Shown piece by piece: positions 15,894-23,347 of a stretch of DNA of 64,000 nucleotides. The notes under the pieces are model-generated. The model saw nothing but the letters and a program-made list of their open reading frames with translations. It made no database searches and was not told the origin of the DNA. Made by a program: the position numbers and the translations under genes. The DNA lies in NCBI RefSeq assembly GCF_051414115.1, contig NZ_JBLKNZ010000001.1, forward strand, positions 1,240,001 through 1,304,000, written 5' to 3'. The stretch comes from Halovenus marina (GTDB taxonomy: Archaea > Halobacteriota > Halobacteria > Halobacteriales > Haloarculaceae). Numbering within the stretch: position 1 is the first letter of the stretch; each line of letters begins with the position of its first letter.

Positions 15894-16027
15894 GTCCGGG
15901 ATTGTCTGTCACCTGTATTAAATCTGGGGCGCAGGGCGACGGCAGGTCCCAGAGTGTAGTCGTCTCAGCCGATCAGGACGACGGGGAGGCCAACAGTTTT
16001 ACCACCCCTCTCCGATAGGGCAAGTGT

Positions 16028-17068
16028 ATGACCTACACGACCGGCCTGCTTGGGACAGGCTTCGTCTCTGCATCACACGCGGAAGGTTACGCACAGTCTG
16101 ACGATATCGACCTCGTGGCGATTGCCGACATCGACGAGGAGCAACTCGCCGAGTTCGGCGACGAGTGGTCGATCCCCAAATCGAGCCGATACACCGACCA
16201 CCACGAGATGATCGCGGCAGAAGACCTTGATGCGCTCTCGGTGACGACACCTTCATTCCTCCACCACGACCACGTTCTCGACGCGGCGCAGGCCGGAAAC
16301 GCGCCAGACGTCATCTGGTGTGAGAAGCCAATCGCCCTCAACGTCGCGGACGCACAGGAGATGCTCGACGCCTGCGCGGAGGCCGACATCGAACTCGTCA
16401 TCAATCACATGCGCCGGTTCTCGGATTCGTACACTGCCCTCCGGGAGCTGATCGCCGACGGATTCCTCGGCGACCTGGATTCGGTCACCACACAGTTCCC
16501 CCGAGAACTGCTACGAAACGGGACACACACGCTCGATCTGATTTACTATCTGCTCGGCGAGACGGGCGAGTCCGTCACCGGAACCCTGACCGGGGAACAC
16601 GGCATGCCCGACCACGTCGAAGACGCGGCACCCGAAGCGTACGACGACTGCGGCGGGAGCGGCACGGTGAACCTGACCGATGGCACGTACGTCTCGCTGG
16701 ACCACACCTCGCCGCGGGCGCACTCGGCAACGTCGTTCCATCTGGTCGGATCGGAGGGCCGCCTCCACATCGACGACGGCGGTGAGTGGACCTACTGGAA
16801 ACAGGAGGAGACAGACACCCAGTACGGGAAAAGCGTGAAATCCCCACTTCCCGACCCGCTGACGGTCGAGGACCGGGACCTGTTCGCCACCGGCGCACAG
16901 CACATCGCCGACCTGCTCGATGGGAGCGTCGAAAATCGCTCGCCGGGCGCGGAGGCGACAGCGGTACTCGAAATGCTGATCGCGATGTTCGTCTCTGATC
17001 ACACTGGCGCTCGGGTCTCGCTTCCTCTGTCTGGACCGCTCCGGACGACCGAGGTATTCTCCTGGTGA
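16028..17068 (+). CDS. Gfo/Idh/MocA family oxidoreductase 1
   Basis: 346 residues. The Rossmann start is GLLGTGFVSASHAEGY and the conserved E-K-P is in WCEKPIALN (near residue 97), which holds the nicotinamide and catalytic Lys. A C-terminal alpha/beta domain follows. Such enzymes oxidise sugars, inositols or sugar acids with NAD(P). The stop overlaps the start of the next amidohydrolase gene, so the two form an operon. That pairing suggests oxidation to a lactone and subsequent hydrolysis. Confidence 0.85.
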   Translation: MTYTTGLLGTGFVSASHAEGYAQSDDIDLVAIADIDEEQLAEFGDEWSIPKSSRYTDHHEMIAAEDLDALSVTTPSFLHHDHVLDAAQAGNAPDVIWCEKPIALNVADAQEMLDACAEADIELVINHMRRFSDSYTALRELIADGFLGDLDSVTTQFPRELLRNGTHTLDLIYYLLGETGESVTGTLTGEHGMPDHVEDAAPEAYDDCGGSGTVNLTDGTYVSLDHTSPRAHSATSFHLVGSEGRLHIDDGGEWTYWKQEETDTQYGKSVKSPLPDPLTVEDRDLFATGAQHIADLLDGSVENRSPGAEATAVLEMLIAMFVSDHTGARVSLPLSGPLRTTEVFSW

Positions 17069-17925
17069 CGATGCTGATCGACTGTCACACGCACGTCGGC
17101 CCGACGTGGATCAACACCGAACCGCTCACGCCGGAGACGCTGCTCGACTGGATGGACGACTCCGGCATCGACCGGGCGGTGCTGCTGCCGCTCGAATCGC
17201 CGAGCGCCGCCAGTTACTACAGCACCACGCGGTCGATTCTCGACATCGCCGAGGACTACGAGCGGTTCATTCCCTTCTGTTCGTTCGATCCCCGCGTGGA
17301 TCTGGGAACCGGATCGTTCGTCGACTCCCGTACGGCGGGCTTTCGGCAACTCATCCAGCAGTACGTCGACCGCGGCGCGCGCGGGTTCGGCGAGATCAAG
17401 TGCAATCTGCCGATAGACGACGACCGGATGCAACTCATCTACGAACTCTGTGGCGAGTTCGACCTTCCCATGTTGTTTCATCTCGACGACCAGAGCATGA
17501 TGGACGAGGTGGGCCTACCACGTCTCGAACGGATGCTCGAGTCCTATCCCGATGCGGATTTCATCATGCACTCGCATGGCTGGTGGTCGCACATCTCCGC
17601 CGACGTCGAGTCCGACGACCTGGCGAGAGGAGCGATGCCGGATGGCCCCGTCGTCGAGGGCGGTCGCTGTGACGAGTTGCTCTCGGACTACGACAACCTC
17701 TTTGCCGACATCTCGGCCGGGTCGGGGTGGAACGCCCTCATCCGTGACGAGGAGTACACTCGGGCGTTCCTGCAGCGCCACCACGAACAGGTGCTCTTTG
17801 GCACCGACAAGTCCTACGTCGGATTCGAGCCACAGCACGCCGCCCTGTTCGACCGATTCTCGCTCTCGGGAGACGTTCGCGAGAACATCGCACACCGAAA
17901 CATCGAGCGGTTGCTTCGCCCCTGA
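17065..17925 (+). CDS. Amidohydrolase-2 family TIM-barrel hydrolase (lactonase-like)
   Basis: 286 residues from a GTG in a GTGA overlap with the preceding Gfo/Idh gene. An ATG at 17071 would give MLIDCHTHVG and is an equally plausible start. The H-x-H ligand pair (DCHTHVG), GEIKCNLP, FHLDDQ, HSHGWW and FGTDKSYVG are present, so the metal site looks intact. It is shorter than the Rieske-linked amidohydrolases and belongs to another branch. With the coupled dehydrogenase, hydrolysis of a sugar lactone is a reasonable inference. Confidence 0.82.
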   Translation: MTMLIDCHTHVGPTWINTEPLTPETLLDWMDDSGIDRAVLLPLESPSAASYYSTTRSILDIAEDYERFIPFCSFDPRVDLGTGSFVDSRTAGFRQLIQQYVDRGARGFGEIKCNLPIDDDRMQLIYELCGEFDLPMLFHLDDQSMMDEVGLPRLERMLESYPDADFIMHSHGWWSHISADVESDDLARGAMPDGPVVEGGRCDELLSDYDNLFADISAGSGWNALIRDEEYTRAFLQRHHEQVLFGTDKSYVGFEPQHAALFDRFSLSGDVRENIAHRNIERLLRP

Positions 17926-17940
17926 CCGTTCCGCTCGAAC

Positions 17941-18855
17941 TCAGTACTCGACGAGCTCCGGCGTGTGCTTTTCTGCCCAGTCTCGTGCCCGCTTTGGGTC
18001 CTCCGGCGTCGCCGACCGGTACGGTTCGCGGACGCCGACACCACACTCAAGGTTCGGGTTCACTGCGGCGTCTATCTTGTTGTATCCGGCGTCAGTGTGG
18101 ACATCGAAGCTGTCCAGTCGCATCCGCCCGTACTCCCAGACGTCCTGTTGGATCTCCATCGACCGGTTCCAGTCACCGGCCGCAGCAGCCTCGTACCACT
18201 CGGACATGATAGCGGGGTTCATCGTTCCGAGCCAGGAGTACGACCCGTTGGCTCCGGCACCCATCATCGATACAAAGTGGGGCTCGCCGACGAAGTGGTT
18301 GAGTTCTGGCACCTCCGCCAGGATCTCTCTGATAGTTCGTTCGTCTGTTGCGAGTTTCGTTCCGATGACGCTCGGGACGCGCTCGACCAACCGTTTGTAC
18401 TCGTCGGCCCCGAACATGCGTTTCGCCCGCGGAATATTGTAATGTACCAGGGGAGCGGGGTCGGCGGCCGCAGCGAGCCGTTCCGAAAACTCGAGTGCTT
18501 CCTCGACCGTAAGCTTCTCCCAGAACGGGAACGCGAACCGCACGGCGTCGGCACCCTGCGTGCCAGCGTACGCCGCCCGTTCGAGCGCGCCCGTCTGGTT
18601 GGGCCACGTACAGTTGATCTGTATCGGCGTGTCACCGCTGGCCTCGACGATGATATCGACAGCCTCGCGGTACTCGTCAAGTTCGATGGTGAAAAACTCG
18701 CCCGTGCTGTCGAAGGCAAAGAGCCCGTCAATCTCGGAGTCGGCCAGATACGAGACGTCGTGTTCGAGCGTCTGTTCGTCTAGATTGCCCTGTTCGTCCC
18801 AGGGCATGGGGACAAACGCGTACGCACCTTCGAGGGAGTCCTTTGTCAGAACCAT
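17941..18855 (-). CDS. DapA/NanA-family aldolase or dehydratase 1
   Basis: 304 residues, one TIM barrel. The Schiff-base Lys is in VIGTKLATD (near residue 167) and the catalytic Tyr is in VHYNIPRA (near 139). The class covers dihydrodipicolinate synthase, N-acetylneuraminate lyase, 2-keto-3-deoxygluconate aldolase and 2-keto-3-deoxy-arabinonate dehydratase. Set among sugar-acid genes, a 2-keto-3-deoxy acid substrate is likelier than lysine biosynthesis. TATA-like TTAATG lies just upstream of the ATG, with the first ABC operon beginning divergently 213 nt away. Confidence 0.84.
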   Translation of the reverse strand: MVLTKDSLEGAYAFVPMPWDEQGNLDEQTLEHDVSYLADSEIDGLFAFDSTGEFFTIELDEYREAVDIIVEASGDTPIQINCTWPNQTGALERAAYAGTQGADAVRFAFPFWEKLTVEEALEFSERLAAAADPAPLVHYNIPRAKRMFGADEYKRLVERVPSVIGTKLATDERTIREILAEVPELNHFVGEPHFVSMMGAGANGSYSWLGTMNPAIMSEWYEAAAAGDWNRSMEIQQDVWEYGRMRLDSFDVHTDAGYNKIDAAVNPNLECGVGVREPYRSATPEDPKRARDWAEKHTPELVEY

Positions 18856-18975
18856 AGCGGTACGTCGACAGACGGCTCATTAAGTGTTGTGCTCATCCAG
18901 ACCAGTAACTTTCGGACCTGAACGTACGGATGACAGGTCAGGGTCGCTGAGTGAGCCAGCGAAATGGACTCACCG

Positions 18976-19000
18976 GGGTTCAACACGACTCACGGAACCC
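18976..19000. promoter_or_regulatory. Inverted repeat GGGTTC-N13-GAACCC
   Basis: Perfect 6-bp arms, 13-nt spacer, in the 213-nt region between the divergent DapA-family gene and the first ABC operon. The arms contain the GTTC/GAAC half-sites seen near the IclR gene, but the spacer differs. Weak candidate. Confidence 0.3.
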
Positions 19001-19033
19001 AGACCCACACGGAAACTGTCAGGCGGTCAGGCG

Positions 19034-19043
19034 ATAGATTTAA
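19034..19043 (+). promoter_or_regulatory. TATA-like element of ABC operon 1
   Basis: AGATTTAACA centred 31 nt before the ATG at 19069. The transcript would have a very short leader. Confidence 0.45.
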
Positions 19044-19068
19044 CACACACTGTTGACTTTCTCCTTCT

Positions 19069-20079
19069 ATGAGAAACTGGTTGTTGAAACGATTCGCTCA
19101 AGCGATCATCACGGTGTGGGCCGTGATAACAATCACATTTGCGCTCACCCGGTTCCTTCCCGGTGGGCCGGTCGATTTCATGAAGGCGAGATTGATACGG
19201 CAGGGCCAGACTGTGGACGAGGACCGACTCAATCAACTTGCCGAGATATACACCAACATCAACCCAGAGCAACCACTCTTACAGGCGTATGCAGATTACG
19301 TCTCGCGTCTATTGCAGGGAAATATGGGGCAGTCGATATACAATCAGGAACCAGTTTCCACGATCCTTGCAGATGCGGTTCCGTGGACCGTGTTTCTCAT
19401 GTCGATGTCGGTGACACTTATGTTCACCATCGGTGTCATCTTCGGTGCGACGATGGCGTACGCCGAAGGGTCGAGATTCGATTCGGTGCTCTCGACGATC
19501 TCGACAGTGACCATGGCGGTTCCCTACTACATCTTCGCTGTCCTGTTCCTGTACTACTTCGGCTTCATCAAGGGATGGTTCCCGACGGGCGGCAAACACG
19601 CCTCCGGCGTGCCGCCCGGACTGAGACTGGAGTTCTTCCGAAGCGCACTCTGGCATGCTGTTCTCCCTGCAGCCGCCATCGTCATCCCCGGAATCGGCGG
19701 TCCGGCGCTACAGATGCGCGGAAACAGCATTCAGGTACTCGGGAAGGATTACCTCCGAGTCGCCAGACTTCGAGGGATTCCAGGGCGAACGATCGCGACA
19801 CGGTATGTCGGACGGAACGCAATCCTGCCGATGTACACCAACTTCCTCATCTTCCTCGGCATCTACTTCGGTGGTGCCGTCATTCTGGAGGAGATTTTCA
19901 CCTACACGGGCGTCGGCTTCTACATGTTCCAGGCGATCAACACGCGGGACTACCCACTCATGATGGGGTCGTTCATCGTGTTGACGACGGCCGTCGTCCT
20001 GGCGATACTGATAGCAGACCTGACGTACGGAAAACTGGACCCGCGGATAAGCGCAGGTGGTGAACGTGAGTCATACTGA
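19069..20079 (+). CDS. Dpp/Opp-type ABC transporter permease (DppB-like), importer 1
   Basis: 336 residues. It starts MRNWLLKRFAQAIITVWAV, the usual DppB N-terminal helix, and has about six transmembrane helices. The EAA-type loop is GKDYLRVARLRGIPGR. An insertion follows helix 1, as in haloarchaeal homologues. First gene of a permease-permease-ATPase-ATPase operon. Imports short peptides or oligosaccharides with the binding protein at 23348-25459. In archaea this family often carries sugars. Confidence 0.9.
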   Translation: MRNWLLKRFAQAIITVWAVITITFALTRFLPGGPVDFMKARLIRQGQTVDEDRLNQLAEIYTNINPEQPLLQAYADYVSRLLQGNMGQSIYNQEPVSTILADAVPWTVFLMSMSVTLMFTIGVIFGATMAYAEGSRFDSVLSTISTVTMAVPYYIFAVLFLYYFGFIKGWFPTGGKHASGVPPGLRLEFFRSALWHAVLPAAAIVIPGIGGPALQMRGNSIQVLGKDYLRVARLRGIPGRTIATRYVGRNAILPMYTNFLIFLGIYFGGAVILEEIFTYTGVGFYMFQAINTRDYPLMMGSFIVLTTAVVLAILIADLTYGKLDPRISAGGERESY

Positions 20080-21046
20080 TACGACAGCAGACGAGTCAGA
20101 GGGATCGGTCTTCGAGACAGATGTGATAGCTGAGGTTTCTCGAAAAGAGCGGTTCAAGCGGTTCGTCAGGGAGTACATCATCGCATCCTTCCTGATCATG
20201 TGGGACAACTGGCGAACCCGCGTCGGCGGAGCCATCATCCTCTTTTTCGTGCTGATGGGGACTGTTGGCACACGAATTATCGAGGAGCCGAGTGCCGGTC
20301 CGGACCGCCTCGTCGGGGCTTTCGAGACGTGGGAGTACCCGCTGGGAACCGACAATATTGGTGTCGACCTGCTGGGCGCTATCGTCCACGCAACGCCCAA
20401 TATGTTGATTATGATTACAGCTGGTGCAGTGTTTACGACTGTGCTGGCGACGATAGTCGGGACCGTCGCGGGATACAAGGGCGGCACGCTTGACAGAATC
20501 CTCTCGACGGTGATGGATATCGCGATGTCGATACCGGGACTCCCACTCGTGATCGTTCTCGCGTTCATCCTTGAGCCACGAAACCCGGCGTTTGTCGGAA
20601 TCGTCGTCAGCGTGAACGCATGGGCAGGTCTCGCCCGGTCGATCCGGTCACAGGTGCTTACGCTGCGTGGCGAATCATACGTCGAGGCGTCCCGTGCGAT
20701 GGGTATCTCGACGCCCGCTATCATCACGAAGGACCTGCTCCCGAACCTGATGCCGTACATCTTGGTGAACTTCACACTGAGTGCCCGGCGAGTCATCATC
20801 GCAGCGGTCGCGCTGTACTTCCTCGGAATCTTACCGGTCTCTGACTACAACTGGGGATTCATCCTCAACCAAGCGTACAACTCCAGCGGGCTCTACTCGA
20901 TGCAGGCGTTCCACTGGTTCCTCGTCCCGATTGTCACCATCATCCTGTTCATCTACGGACTGGTCCTCTTCGGGCAGGCCGCTGACCGGCTGTTCAACCC
21001 CCAGGCGCGGGTGAAACACATCGAGACGGAGGCTGATTCAGAATAA
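20066..21046 (+). CDS. Dpp/Opp-type ABC transporter permease (DppC-like), importer 1
   Basis: 326 residues from the GTG at 20066. AGGTGG just upstream favours this over the GTG at 20057, which would add three residues. It overlaps the DppB-like gene by 14 nt. The DppC layout is clear: a cytoplasmic N-terminal arm, a first helix, YPLGTDNIGVDLLG, and the EAA loop ESYVEASRAMGIS. Its stop overlaps the ATPase start (TAATG). It pairs with the preceding permease as the membrane channel. Confidence 0.88.
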   Translation: MSHTDTTADESEGSVFETDVIAEVSRKERFKRFVREYIIASFLIMWDNWRTRVGGAIILFFVLMGTVGTRIIEEPSAGPDRLVGAFETWEYPLGTDNIGVDLLGAIVHATPNMLIMITAGAVFTTVLATIVGTVAGYKGGTLDRILSTVMDIAMSIPGLPLVIVLAFILEPRNPAFVGIVVSVNAWAGLARSIRSQVLTLRGESYVEASRAMGISTPAIITKDLLPNLMPYILVNFTLSARRVIIAAVALYFLGILPVSDYNWGFILNQAYNSSGLYSMQAFHWFLVPIVTIILFIYGLVLFGQAADRLFNPQARVKHIETEADSE

Positions 21047-22113
21047 TGACTACGACAGAGTCTACAGGAGCGGTACGCGGAGGTACAGACGACGATATCA
21101 TCTTCGAGCTTCGGGACGTGAGCGTCTCCTTCGATATGGAGCGCGGCGAGTCGAAGGTGCTCGACGACGTCGATCTGGATATTCGTCGAAACGAGATCCT
21201 CGGGGTCGTCGGCGAATCCGGCTCGGGCAAGTCCATGTTCGCTGAATCGCTGCTCGATGCTGTCGTCCGTCCCGGACAACTCACCGGGGAGATAACCTAC
21301 TACCCCGAGCCCGGGCAGCCGGTCAATCTGCTCGACCTCTCCGACGAGGAGCTGCGACAGGCTCGCTGGGAGGAGATATCGCTCGTCTTCCAGGGCGCTC
21401 TGGACTCGTTCAACCCGACGATATCGATCCGGACCCACTTCAAGGAGACGTTGCGTGCGCACAACGCGGATGTGGATGCGGGGATGGAGCGCGCACGTGA
21501 GCTGATCTCGGACCTCTACATGGACCCCGAGCGAGTCCTCGACTCGTATCCTCACGAACTGAGCGGTGGTATGAAACAGCGGGCGCTGGTCGCGCTGAGT
21601 CTGGTCCTCGAACCGGAGGTGCTCGTGATGGACGAGCCAACCGCAGCGCTGGATCTGCTCATGCAGCGGTCGATTCTCAGTCTCCTGCAGGACTTACAGG
21701 ACAAATACGACCTGACGATGGTGTTCATCACGCACGACCTCCCCCTCGTCTCGGAGCTGTGTGACCGACTGGCGGTGATGTACGCCTTCGAGTTCGCTGA
21801 GATCGGTCCGACCGAGGATATCCTCACCGACGCGGCCCACCCGTACACGCGGTTGCTGTTACAGACCACACCGAACCTCGACCTGGAACCCGACGAGATG
21901 CGTCCGATCAAGGGGTCGAGTCCAGACCCGATTTCCCTGCCGTCTGGCTGCCGCTTCCATCCGCGATGTCCGCTGGCGGACCAGCAGTGTCGAGAGGAAG
22001 ACCCGGACCGAGACGAGTTCAAACCTGATCGTGAAGTCGCCTGTTTCCACTGGGAACAGGCCGGACAGGCAGTCGCATTAAGTCAGGAGGACTCTCAAGG
22101 AGGTGATGACTGA
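21046..22113 (+). CDS. Dpp/Opp-type ABC ATP-binding protein (DppD-like), importer 1
   Basis: 355 residues. Walker A is GESGSGKS, the signature is LSGGMKQR, Walker B is VLVMDEPTAALD and the switch His is in FITHDL. The C-terminal oligopeptide-transporter extension contains the Cys-rich SGCRFHPRCPLADQQC motif. It overlaps the upstream permease by one base and the downstream ATPase by one base (TGATG). Energises importer 1 as a heterodimer with the next gene product. Confidence 0.92.
   Translation: MTTTESTGAVRGGTDDDIIFELRDVSVSFDMERGESKVLDDVDLDIRRNEILGVVGESGSGKSMFAESLLDAVVRPGQLTGEITYYPEPGQPVNLLDLSDEELRQARWEEISLVFQGALDSFNPTISIRTHFKETLRAHNADVDAGMERARELISDLYMDPERVLDSYPHELSGGMKQRALVALSLVLEPEVLVMDEPTAALDLLMQRSILSLLQDLQDKYDLTMVFITHDLPLVSELCDRLAVMYAFEFAEIGPTEDILTDAAHPYTRLLLQTTPNLDLEPDEMRPIKGSSPDPISLPSGCRFHPRCPLADQQCREEDPDRDEFKPDREVACFHWEQAGQAVALSQEDSQGGDD
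22097..22108 (+). promoter_or_regulatory. Near-perfect Shine-Dalgarno sequence inside the DppD-like gene
   Basis: AAGGAGGTGATG, matching most of the anti-Shine-Dalgarno region, lies 4 nt before the ATG at 22113. It decides that start and indicates coupled translation of the second ATPase. Confidence 0.7.
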
Positions 22114-23201
22114 TGAGCAGTGACACCTCCGACGCGGTCGTCTCACTCGAAGACACTGAAGTCACGTTCACGAAAGGTGGCGGAGGGGTGTTGAAGAGCC
22201 TGTTCTCCGAACCAGAGACGGTGAGCGCCGTCGACGGAGTCAGTCTCGACATTCCGGAAAACGATGTCGTTGCGCTGGTCGGTGAGTCTGGCTGTGGGAA
22301 GACGACCCTCGGCAAGACTGCCGTCGGCCTGCAGCGGCCGACCGGCGGGTCAGTCAACTATCGCGGGCAGAACATCTGGGACGCCAACGACGGGAAGGGA
22401 GATATCGACATCCCGTTCAAAGAGATCCGCCGGTCGCTCCAGATCGTCCATCAGGACCCGAGTAGTTCGCTCAACCCCAACCGGAAGGTCAAGGCGATCA
22501 TGGCCGCCCCGTTGAAGAAGTGGCAGGCAAACATGGACCAGGACGACCGCCTCAACAGGATCCTTCAGCTCCTCGAACGGATGGGGATGACGCCGCCACA
22601 GGACTACGCTGAACGATACCCGCATCAGCTCTCTGGCGGGGAGCAACAACGGGTCGCGCTTGGTCGGGCACTGCTTATGAACCCCGACCTCATTCTCGCT
22701 GACGAGGCTGTTTCGGCGCTCGACGTCTCCCTGCGCGTCGAGATGATGGATCTGATGCTCGAACTACAGGACCTCTTCAACACGTCCTATCTGTTCGTGT
22801 CACACAACCTCTCGAACGCCAGATATCTCGCACAGCAGTCCGACGGTCGGATCGGCGTGATGTATCTCGGCCACCTCGTCGAGATCGGCCCCGCAGAGGA
22901 AGTAATCAAGAACCCGAAACACCCCTACACGAAGGTGCTCAAGTGGGCGACGCCGGATCTGGAAGCCACGCCCGGTAAGGCCGAGTCCCCACCCGTCCGC
23001 GATATCGACATTCCGGATCCTGTGAACCCGCCGTCCGGGTGTCGATTCCACACTCGCTGTCCGGAAGCGAGAGAGGTTTGCCGAGAGGAGTGTCCCCAAC
23101 TCCGTGAGGGCGAGGAGCACAGCGCAGCGTGCTTCAGAGAGGACCCCGACCACGAGTACTGGGACAGTCCTGAACTCACCGAAGAAGCGTTCTCAGACTA
23201 G
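22113..23201 (+). CDS. Dpp/Opp-type ABC ATP-binding protein (DppF-like), importer 1
   Basis: 362 residues. Walker A is GESGCGKT, the signature is LSGGEQQRVALGRALL, Walker B is LILADEAVSALDVS and the switch His is in VSHNLS. Walker B has Ala where DEP is usual, a common DppF variation. The C-terminal extension contains SGCRFHTRCPEAREVC. Last gene of the operon. The binding protein follows after 146 nt under its own promoter. Confidence 0.91.
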   Translation: MSSDTSDAVVSLEDTEVTFTKGGGGVLKSLFSEPETVSAVDGVSLDIPENDVVALVGESGCGKTTLGKTAVGLQRPTGGSVNYRGQNIWDANDGKGDIDIPFKEIRRSLQIVHQDPSSSLNPNRKVKAIMAAPLKKWQANMDQDDRLNRILQLLERMGMTPPQDYAERYPHQLSGGEQQRVALGRALLMNPDLILADEAVSALDVSLRVEMMDLMLELQDLFNTSYLFVSHNLSNARYLAQQSDGRIGVMYLGHLVEIGPAEEVIKNPKHPYTKVLKWATPDLEATPGKAESPPVRDIDIPDPVNPPSGCRFHTRCPEAREVCREECPQLREGEEHSAACFREDPDHEYWDSPELTEEAFSD

Positions 23202-23280
23202 CCTCACCCAGCGTACAATTCTCGTTCGGACAAGTCTACATCCAGCCGAAAGTCGGCAGTCTCAGTCGGGAGTATTCGCG

Positions 23281-23294
23281 TGAAACACGTTTCA
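23281..23294. promoter_or_regulatory. KdgR-like palindrome upstream of binding protein 1
   Basis: TGAAACACGTTTCA: perfect 6-bp arms around AC, ending 9 nt before a TATA-like element. It resembles the operator of the bacterial IclR-family regulator KdgR (TGAAAC-NN-GTTTCA type). Placement just upstream of the TATA/BRE suits an activator or a repressor of the binding-protein gene. Confidence 0.5.
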
Positions 23295-23303
23295 ACGGGA
23301 AAA

Positions 23304-23312
23304 GAATTATAT
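23304..23312 (+). promoter_or_regulatory. TATA-like element of binding protein 1
   Basis: GAATTATAT lies about 40 nt before the ATG at 23348, giving a leader of about 13 nt. It shows that the binding protein has its own promoter, separate from the membrane components. Confidence 0.45.
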
Positions 23313-23347
23313 CCTCCGCGGGTCTTTGGTTTGCTGTGTGTTAATCG

